Assembly (NCBI GenBank): GCA_041581055.1
Contig: JBFGCT010000035.1
Coordinates: 1 to 27,304, forward strand
Origin: JBFGCT01 sp041581055
GTDB lineage: Bacteria > Actinomycetota > Acidimicrobiia > Acidimicrobiales > Ilumatobacteraceae
Direction: 5' to 3'
Length of the DNA stretch: 27,304 bases
Positions 1-6,484 of the stretch are shown piece after piece (position 1 is the stretch's first letter; each line of letters starts with the position of its first letter). A program made the position numbers and the translations under genes. The notes beneath the pieces are model-generated. The model ran no database searches, had not been told where the DNA came from, and worked only from the letters and a program-made list of their open reading frames with translations.

Positions 1-2138
1 ACGAGGACAACTGGACGGCCATCGTGCAGCGCAGCCACCCGGTCGCCCTCGAGCGGCTGATCAAGGCGCGCGCCAAGGTGCTGATCGTCGCGCCCGGTCT
101 CATCGAGCGGCCCTACGTCTTCGCCGGCAACGACAAGCCGGGCGTGATGACGTCGGGCGCGGTGCGGCGGTTCGTCAACGTCCACGCGGTGCGGCCCGGC
201 GAGCGGGCGGTCGTCTTCACCGCCAACGGCGACGGCGAGGCGGCGGCGGACGACCTCGCCCGGGCCGGTGTGTCCGTGGCCCGCGTCGTCGACGCCCGCC
301 GAGGCGGCAACGTCGTGGCGGCGACCGGCGGGGCCGATTCGATCGAGGGGGTGCGGCTGGCGGACGGCACGGCGATCGAGTGCGACCTGTTGGTCACGGC
401 GATCGGATGGACGGCGCCCACCTCGTTGCTGAACATGGCCGGCGACCGCCCGGTCTACGACCCGGCGACCGCCCGCTTCTTCCCCGGGCGGCCGATCGAC
501 ACGGTGCTCGCGGCCGGCGGGATCGCCGGCGACGGAACGCGCTTCCAGCTCCTCGACCACGCCCGCCAGACCGGCCGACTCGCCGCCGCCCGTGCGGCGT
601 GTGCCGCCCACCGGGTCCGGGCGTCGACGGCGCGGGCCCGTCCCGTCGACGGCCCCGAGCCGGCCTGGCCGGACGACGCCCGCACCCCGCTGCCACGCCA
701 CCCGCACCCCGCGCTGTTCCGGTCGACGACGCACGGCATCGTCGACTTCTCCGAGGACGTCGGGTCGAAGGATCTCGTCGCCGCCGCCGCCGAGGGCTAC
801 GACTCCGTCGAGCTGCTGAAGCGCTACACGACGGCGACGATGGGCCCGGCGCAGGGCAAGCTCGAAACCGTCAACACGGTGGCGGTGCTCGCCGAGGCCC
901 GCGGCGAGACCATCGGGGACGTGGGGACCACGGTCTGGCGGCCGCCGTACGCGCCGGTCACGCTCGGCGCCCTCGGCGGGCGGATCTTCGAGCCGGTGCG
1001 CGTCTCGTCGATCCAGCCGTGGCACGAGGCGAACGGGGCCACGGCCATCCTCGCCGGCCAGTGGATCAGGCCCGAGCACTACGGCGACCCGGCGGCCGAG
1101 GTCCGCAACACCCGCCGCAACGTCGGGATCACCGACGTGACGCCGCTCGGCAAGCTCGACCTGCGCGGCCCCGACGTCCCCGAGCTGCTGAGCCAGCTCT
1201 ACACGAACAAGTGGATGCAGCTCCCCGTCGGGTCGGTGCGCTACGGCATCATGTGCGCCGAGGACGGCGTGGTGCTCGACGACGGCGTCACCGGGCGGCT
1301 CGGCGACGAGCACTACATGATGTCGACGACGTCGACCGGGGCGGGCGGCGTCTGGGAGTGGGTCGAGAACTGGCTGCAGACCGAACATCCCGAGTGGCGG
1401 GTCCACGTGACGCCGGTGACGACCGGGTTCACCAGCATCAACGTCGCCGGACCCGCGTCGCGCGACCTGATGCGGCGGGTCGTGTGCGGGATCGACCTCG
1501 AACCCGAGGCCTTCCCGTACATGCACGTCCGGACGGGCGCGATCGCCGGCGTCGACGGCTGCTTCGTCTGGCGCATCGGGTTCACCGGCGAGCTGTCCTT
1601 CGAGGCCCACGTCCCGTCCGGCCACGGGCTGCACGTGTGGGAAGCCCTGCTCGCCGCGGGGGCCGACCTCGGCGTCGGGGCGTTCGGCCTGGAAGCGCAG
1701 CGGATCATGCGGCTGGAGAAGGGCCACTTCATCGTCGGGCAGGACACCGACGGCCTGACCAAGGCCCCGAGCACCGGGATGGGCGCGCTGATCAAGCTCG
1801 ACAAGGCCGACTTCGCGGGGAAGCCGGAGCTGGCGTGGGCGCTGGAGGACGACGGCGCGCCGGTGCTCGTCGCCATCCAGACGACCGACCCGCGGATCGT
1901 GCCCGACGAGGCGTGTCAGATCGTGCGCGCCGGCACCAACGAGATCATCGGCCGGATCACGTCGTCGAGGATGTCGCCGACGCTCGGCCGCTCGATCTGC
2001 CTCGGCCAGGTGCTGCCGGGGGCCGCCGCCGCGGGGTCCGAGCTGACGATCGTGCTGACGAGCGGGGGGCGCGCCACCGCCCGGACGATGGAGCACCACG
2101 CCCACTTCGACCCGGCCGGGGAGCGCCTCCGTGCATGA
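1..2138 (+). CDS. soxA: Sarcosine oxidase alpha subunit, 3' part (5' end outside the window)
   Basis: The large flavoprotein subunit of heterotetrameric sarcosine oxidase oxidises sarcosine to glycine and passes the one-carbon unit to tetrahydrofolate. The frame is open from base 3, so the GTG at 24 is internal and the true start lies upstream. The visible part opens in the nucleotide-binding oxidoreductase domain and carries the linker that precedes the folate-binding half. It then has a full GcvT-like aminomethyltransferase domain and its C-terminal barrel. The signature MRLEKGHFIVGQDTDG is typical of this subunit. Full-length members are near 950-1000 residues, so roughly the last 710 are seen here. 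It overlaps soxG by 8 bp, implying translational coupling. soxB and soxD probably precede it outside the window (inference). It fits with the dimethylglycine dehydrogenase-like gene at 12556-15096 in one betaine-to-glycine route. Confidence 0.95.
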   Translation, partial: EDNWTAIVQRSHPVALERLIKARAKVLIVAPGLIERPYVFAGNDKPGVMTSGAVRRFVNVHAVRPGERAVVFTANGDGEAAADDLARAGVSVARVVDARRGGNVVAATGGADSIEGVRLADGTAIECDLLVTAIGWTAPTSLLNMAGDRPVYDPATARFFPGRPIDTVLAAGGIAGDGTRFQLLDHARQTGRLAAARAACAAHRVRASTARARPVDGPEPAWPDDARTPLPRHPHPALFRSTTHGIVDFSEDVGSKDLVAAAAEGYDSVELLKRYTTATMGPAQGKLETVNTVAVLAEARGETIGDVGTTVWRPPYAPVTLGALGGRIFEPVRVSSIQPWHEANGATAILAGQWIRPEHYGDPAAEVRNTRRNVGITDVTPLGKLDLRGPDVPELLSQLYTNKWMQLPVGSVRYGIMCAEDGVVLDDGVTGRLGDEHYMMSTTSTGAGGVWEWVENWLQTEHPEWRVHVTPVTTGFTSINVAGPASRDLMRRVVCGIDLEPEAFPYMHVRTGAIAGVDGCFVWRIGFTGELSFEAHVPSGHGLHVWEALLAAGADLGVGAFGLEAQRIMRLEKGHFIVGQDTDGLTKAPSTGMGALIKLDKADFAGKPELAWALEDDGAPVLVAIQTTDPRIVPDEACQIVRAGTNEIIGRITSSRMSPTLGRSICLGQVLPGAAAAGSELTIVLTSGGRATARTMEHHAHFDPAGERLRA

Positions 2139-2739
2139 CGCCCCGCGCTTCGAGTCGCCGGTGGTCCGCAGCTACGCCCCGAACGCCGGCGCGGCGCTGA
2201 CCCTGTCCGACCGATCGTCGACCCACAAGACGATCGTCAGGGCCGGCGCCGACAGCTACGCCGCGGCCCAGCTGGCGGTCCGCTTCGGGACGAGCCGCAC
2301 CCTCGACGACGTCCTGATCTGCGGTCAGCGGCCCGGGGAGTGGACGTTGCTTGGCGCCGAGGCGGCCAACGACGCGCTGGTCGAACTGCTCGACCGCACC
2401 GGCCACGTCAGCGTGATCGACCACACGCACAGCCGGGCGCTGTTCCGGTTGACCGGCGGCGACGCGCCGAACGCGTTGGAGAAGCTGTGCGGCCTCGACT
2501 GGGGCGACGCGATGACCCCGAACGGCGCGGTCGTCTCCGGATCGGTCGCCGAGGTCGCCTGCGACATCGTGCGCGCCGACGAGGCGTCGTCGCGTTCGTA
2601 CCTCGTACTCTGTGACCGCTCGTTCGGCCAGTACCTGTTCGACGTCATCCTCGACGCCGGCGACGAGTTCGGCATCGCCGTCCGACCGCCCCGTGACGAA
2701 CCCATCCCCACCCGACCGCCGGACCCCACCGCCCCGTAG
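2131..2739 (+). CDS. soxG: Sarcosine oxidase gamma subunit
   Basis: This 202-aa protein matches the small gamma subunit of heterotetrameric sarcosine oxidase, a GcvT-like fold that packs against the alpha subunit. Recognisable segments are the N-terminal DRSSTHKTIVRA region, then the aminomethyltransferase-like stretch DHTHSRALFRLTGGDA, and a C-terminal half ending in a proline-rich tail after VRPP. The GTG at 2131 is chosen because it overlaps the last codons of soxA in another frame, the usual arrangement for this pair. The gene ends 4 bp before the stop of the convergent hslR-like gene, and no terminator hairpin is visible in that gap. The gamma subunit evolves quickly, so the call rests on both sequence and position. 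Confidence 0.88.
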   Translation: MHDAPRFESPVVRSYAPNAGAALTLSDRSSTHKTIVRAGADSYAAAQLAVRFGTSRTLDDVLICGQRPGEWTLLGAEAANDALVELLDRTGHVSVIDHTHSRALFRLTGGDAPNALEKLCGLDWGDAMTPNGAVVSGSVAEVACDIVRADEASSRSYLVLCDRSFGQYLFDVILDAGDEFGIAVRPPRDEPIPTRPPDPTAP

Positions 2740-2743
2740 GTGG

Positions 2744-3112
2744 TCAGCGGCGGCGGCCGCGAAGGCGGTCCAACTGTCGGCGGTCGCGCTTGGTCGGGCG
2801 GCCGGCGCCTGGATCGCGCCTGAACGTCGGCGGCTCGTCGACGCGCTCCGGCGGAGGTGGACTGTGGTCTTCGTAGCAGTCGGCGGCGATCGACGCGCCG
2901 ACGCGCTTGGCGATGACCGACGCGACGTCGACGATCCGCTGGCGCCGGTTGACGAGCGCCTCCACGCGGTCGCCGGCCTTGACCGCCGTGGAGGGCTTGG
3001 CGGCTCGGCCGTTCACCTTCACGTGCCCGGCCCGGCACGCGGCCGCCGCATCGCCACGGGTTCTGGTGATCCGGACCGACCACAACCACTGATCAACGCG
3101 TGCCGACTCGAT
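2744..3112 (-). CDS. hslR: S4-domain RNA-binding protein, Hsp15/HslR type
   Basis: This is a small basic protein with an N-terminal S4 RNA-binding domain (GDAAAACRAGHVKVNG and AVKAGDRVEALV) and a charged, proline-rich tail. In the Hsp15 family the S4 domain binds ribosomal RNA, classically to rescue stalled 50S subunits. The start is problematic. The family begins with an R-V-D-x-W-L-W segment, and in-frame codons upstream of the first canonical start (TTG at 3085) encode ARVDQWLW perfectly. No ATG, GTG or TTG lies between that segment and the upstream in-frame stop. The best start is therefore an ATC at 3112-3110, giving IESARVDQWLW and 122 aa; this is an inference. The TTG start would remove conserved residues and leave 113 aa. 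The gene is divergent from the MDMPI-type gene. Confidence 0.82.
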   Translation of the reverse strand: MESARVDQWLWSVRITRTRGDAAAACRAGHVKVNGRAAKPSTAVKAGDRVEALVNRRQRIVDVASVIAKRVGASIAADCYEDHSPPPPERVDEPPTFRRDPGAGRPTKRDRRQLDRLRGRRR

Positions 3113-3140
3113 CGTCCCAGCTTGCCACGAACGACCGTGC

Positions 3141-3155
3141 GTGACCGAGGGTCAC
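3141..3155. promoter_or_regulatory. Operator-like dyad between hslR and the MDMPI-type gene
   Basis: GTGACC, three bases, GGTCAC form a perfect 6-3-6 inverted repeat in the divergent intergenic region. It lies about 46 bp upstream of the plus-strand ATG and about 28 bp upstream of the proposed hslR start. The size and position suit a dimeric repressor site, but no regulator gene is adjacent. Confidence 0.35.
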
Positions 3156-3187
3156 CGATGGTGTTCTGTTAACCACGCCATGGGTTC

Positions 3188-3193
3188 TAGGCT
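3188..3193 (+). promoter_or_regulatory. -10 box of a leaderless promoter
   Basis: TAGGCT is followed by 8 nt and then the ATG at 3202. The same hexamer stands 6-7 nt before the desaturase and MFS starts, which supports a leaderless -10 element. No strong -35 box is visible. Confidence 0.45.
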
Positions 3194-3201
3194 TGGCCGG
3201 G

Positions 3202-3819
3202 ATGCGCCCGGCTGCCGAACTCCTCCTGCTCGAATCGCGGTCGCTCCCCGAGATCATCGCACGGCAGCCGCCCGAGGCGCTCGAGGCGGCGACCGCGCTG
3301 CCCGGATGGCGGGTGCGCGACGTCCTCGGCCATTGCGGCGCCGCGCTGCGCCGCTTGGTCGAGGGCGACGCCCTCGACTTCTCGCCGGAGGCCAACTGGG
3401 CCGACGTCGACGAGCGACGGTCCTGGCCGATGGAAGTCATCATGGCCGAACTGATCGAGGCCTACCCGGCGGCGGCCTCCGCGATCGACGCGGCGGGCGG
3501 GGCCTTCGACGGCCTGGGGCTCGGCGAGTGGATCCACGGCGGCGACATCCGCGAGCCGCTCGGCGAGCCGAACCCGTACGCCGGGCCGGGGATCGAGCTC
3601 GCGCTCCCGCTGCTCGTCAGCCGATCGGTCGCCTTCGACGCCACCGGGGTGCGCGCCGAGGTCGGCGACCGACGGTTCACCTTCGGGATCGGCGAGCCGG
3701 TGGGCCGATTGCGGACCGATCCCGAGACGTTCGTCCGGCTGTGCGCCGGCCGCCCGGCCGACCCCGATCGCTACGAGTTGCACGGAGTGCAGGAGCAGGC
3801 CCTCCTCCTCTTCTGGTGA
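3202..3819 (+). CDS. Maleylpyruvate isomerase-like (MDMPI/DinB-fold) protein
   Basis: This is a 205-aa actinobacterial protein of the mycothiol-dependent maleylpyruvate isomerase N-terminal/DinB four-helix family. The helix-bundle features ATALPGWRVRDVLGHCG and GEWIHGGDIREPLG are typical: the first carries the W-x-V-x-D-V-L-x-H metal-site pattern and the second the distal histidine. In this family the bundle binds a divalent metal and often uses mycothiol or another thiol. The substrate cannot be told. The ATG at 3202 is preferred over the TTG at 3193 because it sits 8 nt after a TAGGCT -10 box. The last codons are part of a 13-bp tandem duplication. The following gene is convergent, so this is probably a single-gene transcript. 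Confidence 0.75.
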   Translation: MRPAAELLLLESRSLPEIIARQPPEALEAATALPGWRVRDVLGHCGAALRRLVEGDALDFSPEANWADVDERRSWPMEVIMAELIEAYPAAASAIDAAGGAFDGLGLGEWIHGGDIREPLGEPNPYAGPGIELALPLLVSRSVAFDATGVRAEVGDRRFTFGIGEPVGRLRTDPETFVRLCAGRPADPDRYELHGVQEQALLLFW

Positions 3820-3836
3820 CGAGTTCTGGTGACGTT
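3811..3836 (+). repeat. 13-bp tandem duplication at the 3' end of the MDMPI-type gene
   Basis: TTCTGGTGACG occurs at 3811-3821 and again at 3824-3834, with a 13-bp period. The first copy contains the stop codon, so the second is an untranslated echo. It looks like a slippage duplication. Confidence 0.5.
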
Positions 3837-3850
3837 CAGCGCGTCGTCCG

Positions 3851-4849
3851 TCACGCCACCGGGATCTGCTGCGTGACGCAGTGGACGCCGCCGCCGCCGA
3901 ACGCCAGGATCCCGCCGACGTCGAGGCCGAACACGTCCCGGCCCGGGTACTGCTCGGCGATCAGCGCGACGCAGTCCTCGTCGGCGTCGTGGCCGCACGT
4001 CGGCACGATCACGAACCCGTTGCCGACGTAGAAGTTGACGTACGGCACGGCGACCCGCTCGCCGCCCACCTCGGCGAACGGCAGGACGGGAACGACCGTC
4101 ACGTCGAGCTCGCGGTCGCCGGCGTCGCGCACCCCACTGGCGACGCGGCGGTTGACGTCCAGCCGCAGCCAGTCGTCCTCGTCGGGGTCGTCACAGCCCT
4201 GGAGCACGAGGTGGCCGGGCGCGGCGAACGCGGCGACGTTGTCGACATGCCCGTCGGTGTCGTCGTCGAGCGCGAGGCCGTAGGGCAGCCAGATCGTGCA
4301 CGCCACCCCGAACTCGCGGGTCAGCGTGTCGTCGATGTCGACCTGGCGCATCATCGGATTCCGGTTCGGGTGCAGCAGACACTGTGTCGTCGTGACCAGC
4401 GTGCCCTCGCCGTCGCCGGTGATCGACCCGCCCTCCAGCACCATCTCGACGGTGCGGACCGGGTCACCACGCCATTCGGCGAACCGGCGCGCCGCCAGCG
4501 CGTCGTCGTCGAAGGGGTGGAACTTCGCGCCCCACGCGTTGAACGACCAGTCGGTCGCGACGCGTGTGCCGTCGTCGTCGAACACGTAGATCGGCCCGCT
4601 GTCGCGGAACCACGAGTCGTCGATCTCCTGCTCGACGACCTCGACGTTGGGTCCGCACGACGCGTCGGCGCGCTCGACCGACCGCGGCGCGGCGAGCATC
4701 GTGACGGGCTCGAACCGGGCGATCGCGTTGGCCACCGCGGCGTGGGCCCGTTCGGCGTCGGCCAGCAGCTCACCCCACATCGACGATCGCGCCGGCCAGC
4801 ACATCGCCGTGCGCTCGTGCGGCTCCCACTCCGCCGGCAACCGGGTCAC
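3851..4849 (-). CDS. aguA: Agmatine deiminase
   Basis: This 332-aa member of the peptidylarginine-deiminase/guanidino-modifying family hydrolyses agmatine to N-carbamoylputrescine and ammonia. Visible landmarks are the N-terminal PAEWEPHERTAMCWP, the substrate loop DSWFRDSGPIY, the catalytic His and Asp in TDGHVDN, and the nucleophilic cysteine (about Cys324) in GGGGVHCVTQQIP. All catalytic residues are present. The GTG at 4849 follows a GGGAGAGG ribosome site and lies 13 bp after the aguB stop, so aguB and aguA form one operon making putrescine from agmatine. Its 3' end is convergent with the MDMPI-type gene. Confidence 0.94.
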   Translation of the reverse strand: MTRLPAEWEPHERTAMCWPARSSMWGELLADAERAHAAVANAIARFEPVTMLAAPRSVERADASCGPNVEVVEQEIDDSWFRDSGPIYVFDDDGTRVATDWSFNAWGAKFHPFDDDALAARRFAEWRGDPVRTVEMVLEGGSITGDGEGTLVTTTQCLLHPNRNPMMRQVDIDDTLTREFGVACTIWLPYGLALDDDTDGHVDNVAAFAAPGHLVLQGCDDPDEDDWLRLDVNRRVASGVRDAGDRELDVTVVPVLPFAEVGGERVAVPYVNFYVGNGFVIVPTCGHDADEDCVALIAEQYPGRDVFGLDVGGILAFGGGGVHCVTQQIPVA

Positions 4850-4862
4850 GCGCCTCTCCCGA

Positions 4863-5744
<882 letters not shown>

Positions 5745-5751
5745 GACGATG

Positions 5752-5757
5752 ACGCTA
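5752..5757 (-). promoter_or_regulatory. -10 box of aguB
   Basis: On the minus strand TAGCGT stands 7 nt before the aguB ATG, consistent with leaderless initiation. The operator-like dyad at 5779-5816 begins about 20 bp further upstream and could affect this promoter as well as the divergent cluster promoter. Confidence 0.45.
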
Positions 5758-5778
5758 CCCAGCGAGCGACGGCCGCGG

Positions 5779-5816
5779 CGCGAGGGTCGTTACCGAACGT
5801 GGTATTGACCCTCGCG
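5779..5816. promoter_or_regulatory. Long operator-like inverted repeat covering the -35 box of the peptide cluster
   Basis: Perfect 10-bp arms CGCGAGGGTC (5779-5788) and GACCCTCGCG (5807-5816) enclose a second nested pair, TACC (5791-5794) and GGTA (5801-5804), around a 6-nt centre. The right arm overlaps the -35 hexamer at 5805-5810. A protein bound here would be placed to block the cluster promoter. No regulator gene is encoded in the cluster, so the binding factor would act from elsewhere (inference). Confidence 0.6.
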
Positions 5817-5834
5817 TAGTGCTCTGATTACAAT
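5805..5834 (+). promoter_or_regulatory. Strong sigma-70-type promoter of the peptide cluster
   Basis: TTGACC (5805-5810), an 18-bp spacer and TACAAT (5829-5834) match the housekeeping consensus at 10 of 12 positions. This is the only such promoter I found in the window. Transcription would start near 5841, giving a leader of about 50 nt before the peptide ATG, unlike the leaderless genes around it. The local sequence is also much richer in A and T than its surroundings. Confidence 0.75.
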
Positions 5835-5857
5835 AATGTTAGCGGGCACCACCCGTT

Positions 5858-5886
5858 GTTTCGGATGGAACATCACGAAACGGAGG
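5858..5886 (+). promoter_or_regulatory. Leader hairpin and ribosome binding site of the peptide gene
   Basis: GGAGG at 5882-5886 lies 7 nt before the ATG at 5894 and is a strong ribosome site. Directly upstream, GTTTCG (5858-5863) can pair with CGAAAC (5876-5881). Two further G-U pairs would reach into the GGAGG. The ribosome site is clear; translational control by the hairpin is speculative. Confidence 0.5.
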
Positions 5887-5893
5887 CAAGATT

Positions 5894-6112
5894 ATGCCGA
5901 CTTCGACTGACACGCTGTACGCGTTCAAGCTGTCTCATCCAGTCAGTGCGAATGACAAGATGTGGCGAGGCTCGACCCAGGCAATGGCGCAGGGGGTCTA
6001 CTGCACGGCTGGCGCAGGGGTATGCGCGTGGTGCTACGCCCACTACCACGGCAGCTACATGGACTGCCACTGCTATCCGTCCTCCTCCGGCTCGAAATGC
6101 GACTGGTACTGA
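5894..6112 (+). CDS. Six-cysteine RiPP precursor-like small peptide
   Basis: This 72-residue peptide has no recognised family. Residues 1-33 are cysteine-free and leader-like (TDTLYAFKLSHPVS near the start, AMAQ before the change in composition). Residues 34-72 form a core rich in Cys, Tyr, Trp, His and Gly. Cysteines fall at 37, 44, 47, 58, 60 and 69, including a CAWC and a CHC motif, with histidines at 50, 52 and 59. Core acids are only Asp57 and Asp70, with Lys68 as the only core lysine. There is no signal peptide or membrane segment, so export would use the adjacent ABC transporter. It has its own strong promoter and ribosome site. Genes for an ATP-grasp ligase, a protease and a disulfide relay follow. 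Alternatives are a metal-binding peptide or a small cross-linked redox subunit. The reading frame is well supported; the function is inferred from context. Confidence 0.8.
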   Translation: MPTSTDTLYAFKLSHPVSANDKMWRGSTQAMAQGVYCTAGAGVCAWCYAHYHGSYMDCHCYPSSSGSKCDWY

Positions 6113-6484
6113 TCAACACCGGTCACTGACGATCGCCCCAACCGCATCGGGTTGAGGCATCCACCGGAGGATTGAGTCGGCGCGCGCAAGAATGAGCCGG
6201 CGCACCTCGGAAGTCGGGGAGACCTGCGCCCGCGTGGTCCCCACATCCCGCAAATTGACGACATGCTGGCGAATCAAGGAAGCGAATGACATGTCATCGA
6301 CGGCCGACAGACTCTGCGCATTCCGGGTCGCCGCAGCGGTATTCGGATTCCGCGGGACGGACAGGAATCTCGCCAACTCCGACGAATCAACCGCTGCGGC
6401 GCAGCTCCATGGACGGTCAACGCATCGGTTCGCGATCGCCCCTCTCGCCGCGCGACCGCTCCGGCGTGGGGACCGCGCCGGGCG
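6113..6484. other. 371-bp gap between the peptide gene and the ABC transporter
   Basis: This stretch is clearly less GC-rich than the genes downstream. I see no convincing gene. Two opposed open frames share wobble positions, so codon bias cannot separate them. One is a plus-strand frame from ATG 6192 to a TGA that overlaps the transporter ATG (98 codons, three cysteines). The other is a minus-strand frame of 59 codons from ATG 6292 to 6113 (begins MSFASLIRQHVVN, helical in character). A GGAGG at 6166-6170 has no in-frame start at a normal distance. A short stem, CAACC and GGTTG around the sequence GCATCG just after the peptide stop, could attenuate readthrough, but it has no T run. The gap might hold a second small peptide, an sRNA or a processing region. 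Confidence 0.4.
6286..6297. promoter_or_regulatory. 12-bp perfect palindrome inside the gap
   Basis: ATGACATGTCAT is self-complementary over all 12 bases and lies about 190 bp before the transporter start. It could be a second regulator site for the downstream genes. A TTGACG at 6255-6260 lies nearby but has no matching -10 box at 16-18 bp, so I do not call a promoter. Confidence 0.3.

Noticed and set aside
3193..3201. TTG at 3193 as the start of the MDMPI-type gene
   Set aside because: It adds only three residues and would overlap the -10 box; the ATG at 3202 has better spacing.
5894..6112. Lanthipeptide, lasso or thiopeptide precursor
   Set aside because: No lanthionine synthetase, lasso cyclase, YcaO or radical SAM gene is present in the cluster.
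6255..6260. TTGACG as the -35 box of a second promoter for the transporter operon
   Set aside because: No acceptable -10 hexamer occurs 16-18 bp downstream.
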